From an uncultured Clostridia bacterium (GTDB lineage: Bacteria; Bacillota; Clostridia; TANB77; CAG-508): a stretch of DNA of 64,000 nt. Under the pieces are notes generated by a model. It was not told the origin of the DNA, searched no databases, and was given only the letters and a program-made list of their open reading frames with translations. A program made the position numbers and the translations under genes. How positions within the stretch are numbered: position 1 is the stretch's first letter; each line of letters opens with the position of its first letter. Location of the stretch: assembly GCA_934167165.1 (NCBI GenBank), contig CAKPKG010000001.1, positions 1-64,000 on the forward strand, read 5' to 3'. Positions 28,494-37,640 of this stretch are shown piece after piece.

Positions 28494-28952
28494 TCTTTAA
28501 GCTCCTTAATTACATTTTCTAATCTAGTATCTTTTGTAGAAATATTTAAATACCTAGTATTAATATCATCTGGGTTTCTAGTAAATTCAATTTTAATGTA
28601 ATTTTGTGGTAAAATATCTTCTATTAATTCGCCCCACTCTATAAGGCTAATTCCAGAAGAAAAATATTCTAAACCACCAATATCATAAAATTCTTGAACA
28701 TCTGCTAATCTATAAACATCAAAATGATAAATATTAACACTTGTGGCATGATATTCATTAACAATTGTAAATGTAGGGCTTGAAATTTCATTTTCTAATC
28801 TCCAAAAAGATAAAAAGCCTTCTGTAAATTTCGTTTTACCAGACCCTAAATCTCCGAGATAAAACAATAATATCTCCTGTATTTAATTTTTGTGCTAATT
28901 TTCGTGCTAACTCTTTTGTTTCGGTTTCACTATGAGATATAAATTTTAACAT
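28487..28952 (-). CDS. tsaE: tRNA t6A ATPase TsaE, containing one CGGA +1 site
   Basis: From ATG 28952 the frame reads MLKFISHSETETKELARKL..IIVLS, then a one-base skip at CGGA (28856-28853, Gly33) leads into GDLGSGKTKF, the Walker A loop. The result is 154 residues, the usual TsaE length, with the downstream SPTFTIVNEY and DVYRL motifs. The isolated in-frame ATG 28867 would remove the N-terminal strand before Walker A and has no ribosome binding site. TsaE is normally essential, which makes simple gene decay unlikely. First gene of the tsaE-tsaB-rimI run. Confidence 0.9.
28853..28856 (-). other. Quadruplet/+1 recoding site CGGA (Gly33 of tsaE)
   Basis: Minus-strand frame GTT TTA TCT CGGA GAT TTA GGG. 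The restored Gly lies immediately before the Walker A loop. Confidence 0.85.
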
Positions 28953-29053
28953 TATTTCACCCTTACATAAATCTTCACACATATTTTATATTAGTTAAAT
29001 TCATTTGTAAATAATAAACGAAAAAGTTTTTTAAAAAAAATTTTAAAATAGTA

Positions 29054-29082
29054 TTGACAAAATAAAAAACCTAGTTTATAAT
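29054..29082 (+). promoter_or_regulatory. Consensus promoter of the first tRNA-Gly gene
   Basis: TTGACA, 17 bases, TATAAT; the tRNA begins 22 bases further on. Confidence 0.85.
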
Positions 29083-29103
29083 CTATAAACGTAGCAGGGA
29101 AAT

Positions 29104-29177
<74 letters not shown>

Positions 29178-29180
29178 AGT

Positions 29181-29209
29181 AAAACTAGCCAACAGGCTAG
29201 TTTTTTTGT
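29181..29209 (+). terminator. Terminator after tRNA-Gly(UCC)
   Basis: AAACTAGCC..GGCTAGTTT hairpin followed by seven Ts. It separates the two tRNA transcripts. Confidence 0.85.
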
Positions 29210-29289
29210 TACTACTATAATGGAAATTTTTGGAGAATGTCCTGAATTTATCTAGAATGCAAAGCATATTATAAGCAGTGCATTAATTC

Positions 29290-29318
29290 TTGATTTTACA
29301 TTTAGAATATGCTAAAAT
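29290..29318 (+). promoter_or_regulatory. Promoter of the UCCG tRNA gene
   Basis: TTGATT, 17 bases, TAAAAT, 11 bases before the tRNA. Each hexamer has two or fewer departures from consensus, so it should be weaker than the promoter of the neighbouring tRNA-Gly gene. Confidence 0.6.
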
Positions 29319-29329
29319 AAAAAAGTAAT

Positions 29330-29404
<75 letters not shown>

Positions 29405-29409
29405 CAAAA

Positions 29410-29449
29410 AGAAATTCACAGACTAATTAAAGTTGGTGAATTTTTTTTA
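29410..29449 (+). terminator. Terminator after the UCCG tRNA
   Basis: AAATTCAC..GTGAATTT hairpin with an eight-T run; the tRNA is a single-gene transcript. Confidence 0.8.
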
Positions 29450-29481
29450 TGAGGAAATCTAGTGCGCTTTCTTTCATGAAG

Positions 29482-29510
29482 TGTGTCAAAATTCCACGTC
29501 CCCATTGGCA
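29482..29510. repeat. Solo REP-like element end
   Basis: TGTCAAAATTCCACGTCCCC followed by ATTGGCA nearly matches the right end of the RAYT element at 38568-38594. A single end without a transposase. Confidence 0.55.
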
Positions 29511-29539
29511 TAATTAATATCTAACATTTTTATCTCCTT

Positions 29540-30385
29540 TTAGAATAATTTAATTAAACAAATACCAATGCCGGCTAAAACTATTCCAATTATATTTTTT
29601 ATACTTGGTTTCTTTTTCTTCCTTAATAAGAATGCTGTAATTGTAATAAAAATTAATGAGATAGGAGAAACAAATGTTGATAGAGTTACAGAATTACTAG
29701 ATAAGTAATTATTTATATATGTATATGTAAATCCAAAAGTTTGTTGTAATAAAATTAAACCAAACATTCCAAGTGAGATATTATTTTCTTTTTTATAGGG
29801 TTTATATATTGGTGTAAATAGTAATGTTAATAATAAATTTAATAATAATATAAAAAATCCATTAGACCAATATTTTAAAATATTATAAACTACATACCCC
29901 ATAATTACATCTGAAATTATTCTTATTACTAAATCTTTTTGAAATTTCTTTATATTAACTTTTACATTATAAGTTAGAATTACACCAACAATAATTAAAA
30001 TTATAGATAACAATTTTAATATGGTAAAAGTTTGAATTCCTAAAACTATATCAATAAAAAAGCATATAATAAGAGTTACTGACATATAGGTTTTAAATTC
30101 ATATGGTTCTAATTTTCTATAACAACCAACAAATGATTTTTGTTTTATATACCTTAAAAAGGCTGCCATTAATAATAATATAATTACAATATAATTAAAG
30201 CAAAATTTATAATTATTTGTTTTAATTTCTAAAAATAAAGATACTAATGCAAATGGTAGCATTGTTAAACACATATAGTAGAAATAATTTTTTCTGGATA
30301 TTCCACTATCAATTATTTTTTTATCTACATATGTACCTATAGTTGATAAAATTGCGCTTAATAATATTAAATAACTAAAATTCAT
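29540..30385 (-). CDS. EamA/DMT-type membrane transporter
   Basis: 281 residues with about ten membrane helices in two similar halves, short loops, and a final helix GIVLAGIGICLIKLF typical of EamA-domain drug/metabolite transporters. The second half contains SNSVTLSTFVSPISLIFITITAFLL-like sequence characteristic of the repeat. Substrate unknown. It stands alone with its own ribosome binding site (AAAGGAGAA). Confidence 0.75.
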   Translation of the reverse strand: MNFSYLILLSAILSTIGTYVDKKIIDSGISRKNYFYYMCLTMLPFALVSLFLEIKTNNYKFCFNYIVIILLLMAAFLRYIKQKSFVGCYRKLEPYEFKTYMSVTLIICFFIDIVLGIQTFTILKLLSIILIIVGVILTYNVKVNIKKFQKDLVIRIISDVIMGYVVYNILKYWSNGFFILLLNLLLTLLFTPIYKPYKKENNISLGMFGLILLQQTFGFTYTYINNYLSSNSVTLSTFVSPISLIFITITAFLLRKKKKPSIKNIIGIVLAGIGICLIKLF

Positions 30386-30744
30386 TTTAGTTCTCCTTTA
30401 AATAAATTAATAAAGTTGGGAAATTTATTTAGTAGGTACAGTTCAAAACATGTTATTTTTAATAACTAAACTATAAAAATTATACTATAAAATGTCGTTT
30501 TTTTCCATGCTCCCTTGAAAATATCTATGTAATTGATTTATCAGAGAGATTTAATCAAATCTTATAGTCTTAATTTCGCTTATGTGTAAAGTTAAGACTC
30601 CATTTAAGTTTGCTTAAATATCAGAATTTCTATGTATTAAGGAATATTGATATTTTATATGTTATTATCACATTAGTTTTTCATTAATAAGGACGATCTT
30701 TTTAGAAAATGGAGAAGACAATGCCAACCAAGCATTGTCTGTAA
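30386..30744. other. Intergenic region, no clear gene
   Basis: About 360 AT-rich bases between two minus-strand genes. A GACAATGC..GCATTGTC hairpin at about 30717-30739 could terminate a transcript. I see no coding frame or known RNA. Confidence 0.4.
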
Positions 30745-31641
30745 TTATCCATTTAATGCACCACAAAGAATTCTATATTTTAAATTACTTTCCCATATAC
30801 ATTTTAACTTTTTAAAGTTTTTATTTGGGTCTAACATCAACCTTGCTAAATTATCTAATTCAGTATATTCATCTTCGGATAGGTTAAATTTTCTTTCTTT
30901 AATATATTTAGGTACATGTAAAAATATAATTTCATTATTCATTAGAGCGTGAAAATCATAGAACAAACCTCTTAATGCTGCTTTCATTCCTAAAGTAACA
31001 GGATTAGATGAATACAATATACTTTCTGGATTAATACTTTTTTCTCTTAATCCTAAATAAGCATTTGCACCAAATATAAATCTATTATAAGGAATATTAT
31101 TTAAATCAAATCCCATTTCGTGGTCTGGACAATGTTCATCTGCGTCAACCAACTTCCATATATTTTCATTCTCATCATAATATTCTGTAATCCAATGGTC
31201 ATAACTAATACCATCATATTTTATATAAGGAGCAAAACCACTTCTTGCCCTAGCAGGAATACCTTTTGCTTTTAGAATACTTGCTAATAATATGGCTTGT
31301 CCTCTACAAGTAATATTTATTTTATCTTTTGCTTCTCTCTTTATATTATAATTTGGATTCTTTCTTAACAACTCTGCTATAATACTTTGTGCTGTTGGAA
31401 AATAATCTTCTTCATAATCTAATCGGGTAATCGGCATTTTTGTCATATCTCCCCAAAAACAATTACTCTTATTTCGTATATTACTATCATTATAAGCAAC
31501 AGGATGTATTATTTGCATTCTTTGTAATACACATAATTCTTCAATATTATTTGGTAAATTTTTAGCAAAATCTTTATAATAACCTAAATCTGTAAATTGA
31601 CTTGTTTGTTTATAGAATTCTAACACATCTTTATTTTCCAT
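30745..31641 (-). CDS. Transglutaminase-like domain protein
   Basis: 298 residues from ATG 31641, which is preceded by GGAGTGG inside the end of the nitroreductase gene; an earlier in-frame ATG exists at 31665. The papain-like core is visible: ITCRGQAILLASILKAKGIP (Cys), YDHWITEYYD (His) and WKLVDADEH (Asp). Such proteins act as peptidases or amidases more often than as crosslinkers. It overlaps the nitroreductase gene and is probably co-transcribed with it. No signal peptide, so cytosolic. Confidence 0.8.
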   Translation of the reverse strand: MENKDVLEFYKQTSQFTDLGYYKDFAKNLPNNIEELCVLQRMQIIHPVAYNDSNIRNKSNCFWGDMTKMPITRLDYEEDYFPTAQSIIAELLRKNPNYNIKREAKDKINITCRGQAILLASILKAKGIPARARSGFAPYIKYDGISYDHWITEYYDENENIWKLVDADEHCPDHEMGFDLNNIPYNRFIFGANAYLGLREKSINPESILYSSNPVTLGMKAALRGLFYDFHALMNNEIIFLHVPKYIKERKFNLSEDEYTELDNLARLMLDPNKNFKKLKCIWESNLKYRILCGALNG

Positions 31642-32203
31642 TATCATACCACTCCAATATTTCATTTAATTTCTTTCTTGTTCTTTGGTTTCGATTTTCA
31701 TCTGGATATCCTATTGAAATTGCTGAAATCAGTTCCATATTATCTTTACCCACTAAATTAGCGATTTCTTTTTGAGTATATATAATATCTCTTATCCAAA
31801 GTGAGCCTAATTCTAAATCTGTTGCTCTTAAACAAATATGTTCTATTGCAGCACCTATTGATAAGGAATCTCCTATAATCCAATTATCTTCATTTGGCTT
31901 AAATACTAATATCAAAATTGGTGCTTCTTTAATAACATAAGCAGTAGCTTTAACACTACTATTTGCATTATATATTCTTCTTTCTAAACTAACTTTTGAT
32001 TTTTTTAATTGTTCTAACATTATATCTGCAATTTTATTTTTAACTTTTCCTTTTACTATCATAAACTCCCAAGGTTGCCTATTCTTTGCAGATGGTGCAA
32101 GTCTAGCAGATTCTATTAAATCTTCTATAATGTCATTTGAAATCTCAATATTTTTATATTTTCTAATACTTCTTCTGTTTTTTATAACTTTATTTAACTC
32201 CAT
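31631..32203 (-). CDS. Nitroreductase family protein
   Basis: 190 residues, FMN-dependent oxidoreductase fold. NRRSIRKYK near the N-terminus and SARLAPSAKNRQPWEFMIV near residue 33 are the FMN-binding signatures; AISIGYPDE near the end is also typical. Natural substrate unknown. First gene of a two-gene unit with the transglutaminase-like gene; the divergent-function AraC regulator lies upstream on the same strand. Confidence 0.88.
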   Translation of the reverse strand: MELNKVIKNRRSIRKYKNIEISNDIIEDLIESARLAPSAKNRQPWEFMIVKGKVKNKIADIMLEQLKKSKVSLERRIYNANSSVKATAYVIKEAPILILVFKPNEDNWIIGDSLSIGAAIEHICLRATDLELGSLWIRDIIYTQKEIANLVGKDNMELISAISIGYPDENRNQRTRKKLNEILEWYDNGK

Positions 32204-32309
32204 ACTTTTATTTCCTTTTGTATTATTATCTTGTCGTTTTTCCTTATAATTCCCTTAAACGTCTTTAATTATAACGAAATGCAAAAGTAAAAGATAAACT
32301 TAACTGAAA

Positions 32310-33137
32310 TCAGTTTTGTTTATCTCTTATTAACATATATAAATAACAATTATCACTTGTATATAATTCAAAATTAAATTTGTCATCAATATTATAATTA
32401 GTAGAATGTAACCATTGTGTATATATCATTTTTTCAGTTTTTACTATATCTTTTTGTTCTCTTGAATTTGCACTAAATATCACATATTTGCCTGCAGGAA
32501 TAATAAATTCTTTTGTATTATTATATTTTTCTTTGCTACCAACATAATATAAATAACCATCTCTTCTACATATAGATATTCCATACATACCATCTCTATT
32601 AAATTTCTCATACAATCCATTTTCTTCTATATCTGAATATAATTTTCTTATATTATAAAGTAGATCTTCATGAGTTATTGCAGATGTTTCTACACAATAT
32701 AATTTAATCTCATCAATTTCTTTTATTTCATAATTTAATTCTTCACAAATATCATTACTATTATTAAATTTTATTATAGGAAATTGCTTGTATTCTATAT
32801 TGCTTAATTTACATTCACTTGGAGTTATTCCAAACATATTTTTAAAAGCTCTGGCAAAAGATATCTGGGAATCGTATTGATACTTAACGGCTAAATCTAC
32901 GATTTTTATATCTGTTGTTTTTAATTCCTCAAAAGCCTTACTTAATCTTCTTTTCCTAATATATTCTGCCAACGAAATATTTGTTAAAAATGTAAATATT
33001 CTTTGTAAATTATATTCTGATACTCCAACAATTTTTGCTAATTCTTTATATTCAATATTTTCAGTTAGATTATCTTCTATATACTTAATCATTTGATTTA
33101 AATATTCAAAGTTCATTTTTAACTCCTTTATATCCAA
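32310..33137 (-). CDS. AraC family transcriptional regulator with C-terminal effector domain
   Basis: 275 residues. Residues about 10-105 hold two helix-turn-helix units (YKELAKIVGVSEYNLQRIFT; IVDLAVKYQYDSQISFARAF followed by FGITPSECK), an N-terminal placement. Residues about 120-275 resemble the GyrI-like/AraC effector-binding domain (IPAGKYVIFSANS). It may control the nitroreductase-transglutaminase unit downstream of it; that is inference from position. Confidence 0.85.
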   Translation of the reverse strand: MDIKELKMNFEYLNQMIKYIEDNLTENIEYKELAKIVGVSEYNLQRIFTFLTNISLAEYIRKRRLSKAFEELKTTDIKIVDLAVKYQYDSQISFARAFKNMFGITPSECKLSNIEYKQFPIIKFNNSNDICEELNYEIKEIDEIKLYCVETSAITHEDLLYNIRKLYSDIEENGLYEKFNRDGMYGISICRRDGYLYYVGSKEKYNNTKEFIIPAGKYVIFSANSREQKDIVKTEKMIYTQWLHSTNYNIDDKFNFELYTSDNCYLYMLIRDKQN

Positions 33138-33288
33138 ATACCCATATATTTATTAAAAATAGCAGTTTTAAGTATTTCTATTTTTGCAATACATTTTATT
33201 CTAAATGTTCATAATCAACTTTCATTAGAGAGGATATCTTTGGACATTAATTATTTTATATAGAATTTTTAAAATCATTTTTTTAACT

Positions 33289-33666
33289 TTAAAATGTATA
33301 TTCCCTAAATTCACAATTTTTTAAATTTCCCGGTGGCAATTGTCCATCCTCACTGATGCCATAAAAATATGCTTCTATAGCTCTTGTAGTTTCGCTATGT
33401 GTAACTAGAAGAATTTTTTTGTCATTTTATCTTTTATATAATTCAGTAATTTGGAAATTCTATCACATAAGTCAACTACTGGTTCTACATTTTTATCATT
33501 TATATTTAAGTTATAATTATATAGTAAATCTTCTTCTATTAAATTTTTTCCTGGCACCTTTTGCTTGTTGTATTCCAGTTTCATTAAGCTACGTATCTTT
33601 TTGCCCTTGGATCTTATTGTTTAAATTCCAATCTGTTAATCCGTGTCTCATTACATATATTTTCAT
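33289..33666 (-). pseudogene. Broken histidine phosphatase (phosphoglycerate mutase-like) gene
   Basis: From ATG 33666 the frame reads MKIYVMRHGLTDWN with the RHG catalytic motif, then meets TAG after GQKDT, where the family has a Pro. Further pieces follow in other frames (LNETGIQQAK; LVTHSETTRA; a C-terminal LPPGNLKNCEF), and the middle is shortened. Unlike the seven recoded genes, this damage includes a stop codon and deletions and none of it lies at an in-frame CGGN, so it is true decay. Confidence 0.75.
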
Positions 33667-33831
33667 AAAAATTCTCCCTTTAAAAATATATTATACTATA
33701 AAACAACAAAATTCTCCACACATTCATATAAATTTAATAGGGAAGAGGTTCATATATAAATTTTTTACTTAACAAAACATTGACATTCTCATTGACACGT
33801 GCCAAAGTTTTCGTTCTCATTTGTAAATACC

Positions 33832-33860
33832 TTGTAACGTCACGAAAAAAATGATATAAT
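33832..33860 (+). promoter_or_regulatory. Promoter of the 33943 gene
   Basis: TTGTAA, 17 bases, TATAAT, about 80 bases before the start codon. Confidence 0.7.
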
Positions 33861-33942
33861 TGTTATGTCAATTCGTTGATATCCTGTTTTCAGGACGACA
33901 CGAGACACTACTATAAAAAAATTTTTTCAGGAGGAAAGAGAA

Positions 33943-34353
33943 ATGGCATTTTTTAGAAAAAAGCGGAAAGGTATTATTAATGCAAAGGTAAAAGTGGCTG
34001 ATGTTTATGTTGTGACTTCGACAATTATATCGAGTTATACTTACGAAACTGATGTTGGACCTATGTATGTTAAAATGTACTTTTTGGCGAAGTGTGAAGA
34101 TGGGGAATATTATGAATTATTCTCTGGTAAAAAACTGAAGAAGTATAAGAACCCTGAAAATGGTTCTTCACTTCGGTCTTTTGATACTCCGTACGTGGAA
34201 AAAGCGGAACCGTTGTCCCAATATTTAACAAATTACAAAAAAGTAAGAATTGATGTTCAATCGTTATTTGATTTTATAACTCAGATGAATGTTTTGGACA
34301 AATTGGGAGCTCTTTCGGATAAGGAAGATGAGGAAACTTCACAGGAATTCTAA
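33943..34353 (+). CDS. Hypothetical protein with foreign codon use, carries in-frame CGG triplets
   Basis: 136 residues starting after TCAGGAGG. The sequence is hydrophilic alpha/beta (VADVYVVTSTIISSYTYETD, YFLAKCEDGEYYELFSGKK) with an acidic C-terminus; I recognise no family. It has its own promoter and a strong terminator. Codons such as TCG, ACG and GTG are far more frequent than in neighbours. It contains CGG as arginine at 33964-33966 and 34174-34176. If CGGA at 33964 were read as four bases, the frame would stop within about eight codons. It therefore looks like a recent arrival not adapted to the host code. Confidence 0.6.
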   Translation: MAFFRKKRKGIINAKVKVADVYVVTSTIISSYTYETDVGPMYVKMYFLAKCEDGEYYELFSGKKLKKYKNPENGSSLRSFDTPYVEKAEPLSQYLTNYKKVRIDVQSLFDFITQMNVLDKLGALSDKEDEETSQEF

Positions 34354-34357
34354 AATT

Positions 34358-34390
34358 AAAGGCGAAAACTATTTTTAGTTTTCGCCTTTG
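34358..34390 (+). terminator. Strong terminator after the 33943 gene
   Basis: AAAGGCGAAAACT with its perfect complement; a short T-rich tail follows. Confidence 0.8.
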
Positions 34391-34400
34391 CCATTTGTTA

Positions 34401-35246
34401 TGTCAATGGGGACGGAGTTTTTTGACAATTTTATTTAATATATATTTTTCTTATCGTTTCTCTTCCCATTCTAAGTTTTTCTGATATTTTTCTTAATGAA
34501 ATATTATATTCTGTTTTTAAAATTGTTATAAGTTCTTTTAATTTAATTTTATCTTTTTTTAAATCATCAAGTATAATATTATTTTCTATTAAGAATTCTT
34601 CTATAAACTTTTCACACTTTGCCTTATCCTCATCAATATCCATAAATACATAGTTTTCTTTTGGTTGTTTATCTATTCTCCTATAATTTGAGTATAAGTA
34701 TTCTTCTGGCCGCTTACATATTCCTGCTTTTACTGGATTATCATAAATATATTTTATGCAATTATATAAATGTTCTTCACTATAAATTCCCTCCGATTTA
34801 TATCTATCTCTAAATACATATCCTACTCTGGAATATTTTTTATTATAATATTTTGCATATATTGTATTAAGTCTTTGCATATATTTACTTAGATTATTTA
34901 TTTTATCAGTTTCTATTAAAATATGTGCATGATTATTCATAATGCAGTATGCTACTATTTTTATTTTACATTGTTCATTTAATTTATACATTACTTTTAT
35001 ATAATATTTTATATCCTCCGGATTTTGGAATATATAACTCCTATTAATTCCTTGAGTTATTACATGAAAAGCTGTTGTTTTTATATAGTTTCTTGGAAAT
35101 CTCGGCATATTTGCCTCCTTAGAAATAAATAATTTATAGAAAAAAATAATATGATATAAATCATACCATATTATTTTAAAATATTTGTCGAAATTTATCT
35201 ATCATTCCATTTTTTATGTTGTCAAAAAACTCCGTCCCCATTGACA
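34401..35246 (-). mobile_element. RAYT-type transposable element, copy 1 (846 bp)
   Basis: Bounded by perfect 27-bp inverted ends, 34401-34427 and 35220-35246, beginning TGTCAATGGGGACGG. Each end is also roughly self-complementary (TGTCA..TGACA), as REP sequences are. The interior holds one Y1-type transposase gene on the minus strand. It lies just beyond the terminator of the 33943 gene. Confidence 0.85.
34431..35108 (-). CDS. REP-associated tyrosine transposase (Y1 family), copy 1
   Basis: 225 residues, IS200-like Y1 transposase fold: MNNHAHILIET gives the HxH metal motif near residue 57, and the candidate catalytic Tyr lies in the YNCIKYIYDNPVKAGI segment near residue 120. The C-terminal part (RKISEKLRMGRETIRKIY) is an HTH-like DNA-binding tail. 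These enzymes cut single-stranded REP hairpins. One arginine codon is CGG (34712-34710, RPEEY); the second copy has CGA there. Full length, so potentially active if the CGG is decoded as Arg. Confidence 0.88.
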   Translation of the reverse strand: MPRFPRNYIKTTAFHVITQGINRSYIFQNPEDIKYYIKVMYKLNEQCKIKIVAYCIMNNHAHILIETDKINNLSKYMQRLNTIYAKYYNKKYSRVGYVFRDRYKSEGIYSEEHLYNCIKYIYDNPVKAGICKRPEEYLYSNYRRIDKQPKENYVFMDIDEDKAKCEKFIEEFLIENNIILDDLKKDKIKLKELITILKTEYNISLRKISEKLRMGRETIRKIYIK

Positions 35247-35333
35247 TTTTTTATAAAATATGTGGCTAAAAAATGTAGAATATAGTATAATTTTGTCAGT
35301 TTAAATTAAATCTAATCTAATAAGGAGAAACAC

Positions 35334-36596
35334 ATGAAACAAAAAATAAGTAATAAAAGTGTAATGTCAGTACTTTTATTTGTATTACCATATATAATAG
35401 TAGAATTTACAAATATAATACTAATAACAATTGACAGATCATTATCTAATTCTATTGGTACAACTGCAATTGTAGTATTTGCTTCACTTATAAGCTTGGA
35501 CTCTGCAATCAATACAATACAAGAATGTATATCACAATCACATAGTATTGTACTATCAAGAGATAGAAAAAATAATAATAGCATTAATACTGTAGCTATT
35601 TTTTTACAAATTTTTAGTAGTATGATTATATCTTTGATAATATTTATATTTGCTAATAAACTAACTTATATTTATACTTTAGAAAATGACGCCAGAAATA
35701 TTTTAACATGTTTATTAAAATTAAAAGCAATTCAGTTACCAATTTTAGCAATAAGTTATATTCCAAAAAATGATTTAAAGGTAAAAGGGAAAACAAATCT
35801 TGTACTAATTGCAACAGTTATATCTTCATTATTTAATATTCTTGGAGATATAATAAGTATTAAATTAGGATTTAATGAAGTTGGAATATATGTAGCTACA
35901 ATCATATCTACACTTATAAATACGATTTTATTATTTATATTTTCGAAATATAAATATAGAAAAATAAAAATGGTATATATAAAAGATATAATTAATCATG
36001 CTAAAGATTTATTATTTAATAAAGCAATTCAAAAATTTGCATACATTTTTCTTGAGAGCATATCAAGTTCTTTCGGCACTAATGTTTATGTTATAGTATG
36101 TGTATGTTCTGCTGTTGTACAAGTATTATTACAATTAGCAGAAGGATACTATACAGGGCTTTTAGTTTCTTATGCAAATTCTATAGAAAATGAAGAAAAT
36201 AACCTATTAACAAAAGTAAATAAAATTACAATTTACTCTTTAATATTTTCACTAATATTTTTTATTATTATTCCATATCCAGCTTGGTATTTTTTAGGAA
36301 GAAGTGTTCCTTGGAGCGAATGTGGTATATATGTTTATTTATATTCAACTGAATTTTTTACGTATATACTTAATAATAACTATTTAGCATATTTATCTGC
36401 TAATAAAGATACAAAAGCTATTAGATTAACTTCATTTATTGGTGGTATATGTATAAGAATACCATTACTTTGTCTAATAAAATATTTTAATATTGGACTT
36501 GTTGGCTTAGGATTAGTTTGCACTGTTGATAGGCTTGTTAGAACTATATATTTAAAATCTTATATTAAAAATAATAAAAATCTATATAAAGATTAA
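35334..36596 (+). CDS. MATE-like multidrug/polysaccharide exporter family protein
   Basis: 420 residues with about twelve membrane helices in two halves. The layout fits the MATE (MOP) superfamily of Na+- or H+-coupled exporters, including the helix containing EFTNIILITIDRSLSNSIGTT near the start and a TNLVLIATVISSLFNILGDI segment around residue 160. Substrate unknown. AAGGAGAA precedes the ATG. Lies between the transposon and a shortened dinD in an accessory region. Confidence 0.72.
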   Translation: MKQKISNKSVMSVLLFVLPYIIVEFTNIILITIDRSLSNSIGTTAIVVFASLISLDSAINTIQECISQSHSIVLSRDRKNNNSINTVAIFLQIFSSMIISLIIFIFANKLTYIYTLENDARNILTCLLKLKAIQLPILAISYIPKNDLKVKGKTNLVLIATVISSLFNILGDIISIKLGFNEVGIYVATIISTLINTILLFIFSKYKYRKIKMVYIKDIINHAKDLLFNKAIQKFAYIFLESISSSFGTNVYVIVCVCSAVVQVLLQLAEGYYTGLLVSYANSIENEENNLLTKVNKITIYSLIFSLIFFIIIPYPAWYFLGRSVPWSECGIYVYLYSTEFFTYILNNNYLAYLSANKDTKAIRLTSFIGGICIRIPLLCLIKYFNIGLVGLGLVCTVDRLVRTIYLKSYIKNNKNLYKD

Positions 36597-36685
36597 AACA
36601 AATTTTCGTAAATATATTGTCAACTTTTTAATATTATTGTAATATTGATGAAAATGGAATTGAATTTTGGTATGCTAGAGAACTT

Positions 36686-37420
36686 ATGACTTGTCTTAAT
36701 TATAGTAAATGGAGCAATTTTAAAAAAGTCATTTCTAAAGCTATAAAGTCTTGTGAAAATAGTGATATATCAGTTTTTGACCATTTTGCCGACGTCGGTA
36801 AAATGGTGCAAATAGGTTCTGATGCACAAAGGGAGCAAAAGGATTATAAATTAACTCGTTATGCTTGTTATTTAATAACACAAAATGGAGATAGTAGGAA
36901 AAAAGTAATTGCTTTAGCACAAACATACTTTGCAGTACAAACAAGAAAACAGGAAATAACTGAAAAAGAATATAGTTCATTAACAGAAGATGAAAAAAGA
37001 TTTTATCAAAGAAATTTAACTAAAAAAGGAAATTATTCACTTAATCAAACTGCTAAAAAAGCTGGAGTTAAAAATTTTGATAGATTTCACAATTCAGGCT
37101 ATAAAGGTTTATATAATGGAGAAACAGCTGATGATATTGCAAAACGAAAAGGGTTAAGATATAGAGAAGATATTTTAGATAATATGGGAAGTGATGAACT
37201 AATTGCTAATTTGTTTAGAATTTCACAAACTGAGCAAAAATTAAAGAAAGATAATATACAAACAGAAAAAGAAGCTAATGAAACTCATCATAATATTGGA
37301 AAAAACATAAGAGAGGTAATTGCTAAAAATGGTGGAACTATGCCAGAAGATTTGCCAACACCTAAAAAGAGTTTAAAACAACTTGAAAAGGAAAATAAAA
37401 AAAGTTTAAAAAAGCAATAA
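36686..37420 (+). CDS. dinD: DinD-like DNA-damage-inducible protein, 5' end shortened
   Basis: 244 residues from the first ATG. The frame upstream (from 36641) continues as NIDENGIEFWYARELM, which matches the usual N-terminus of DinD/BRO-N proteins, but a TAA at 36629-36631 precedes it and no ATG is present before 36686. The first roughly 20-25 residues, with the start codon and ribosome binding site, therefore seem lost. The remainder carries YSKWSNFKKVISKA, KLTRYACYLITQNGD and a C-terminal helical part. Probably a decayed or barely expressed copy; initiation at an ATT codon cannot be excluded. Confidence 0.7.
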   Translation: MTCLNYSKWSNFKKVISKAIKSCENSDISVFDHFADVGKMVQIGSDAQREQKDYKLTRYACYLITQNGDSRKKVIALAQTYFAVQTRKQEITEKEYSSLTEDEKRFYQRNLTKKGNYSLNQTAKKAGVKNFDRFHNSGYKGLYNGETADDIAKRKGLRYREDILDNMGSDELIANLFRISQTEQKLKKDNIQTEKEANETHHNIGKNIREVIAKNGGTMPEDLPTPKKSLKQLEKENKKSLKKQ

Positions 37421-37475
37421 TTATGTATATAATTATTATTTCTTAAACTTTTTCATAAATATCGCTATAATTTTG

Positions 37476-37640
37476 TTGCAATTTATAAAAATTATGATAT
37501 ACTTTGATAAATTGATTGATATTTGTATCAATCGTCACGAGAGCCGAAAAAAGTTGTAGATAACTACGCCAACGGCTCCATAAGGTAAAATCGTCGCACC
37601 AGACGAAAAATTTAATCGACTGTAAAAGGTCGATTTTTTT
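37476..37640 (+). ncRNA. Promoter, structured leader and terminator before the interrupted gene
   Basis: TTGCAA (37476), 16 bases, TATACT starts a transcript near 37510. It contains GAGCCG..CGGCTC-type pairing around an inner GTTGTAG/CTAC hairpin (37551-37578), a TCGTC..GACGA hairpin (37591-37606) and an AATCGAC..GTCGATT hairpin with T run (37614-37638). This resembles a leader or riboswitch with an intrinsic terminator, or a small RNA. The class is not recognised. Confidence 0.45.

Noticed and set aside
33289..33666. Histidine phosphatase remnant as an eighth recoded gene
   Set aside because: It has an in-frame TAG and internal deletions, and its only CGG is out of frame (CCG GGA).
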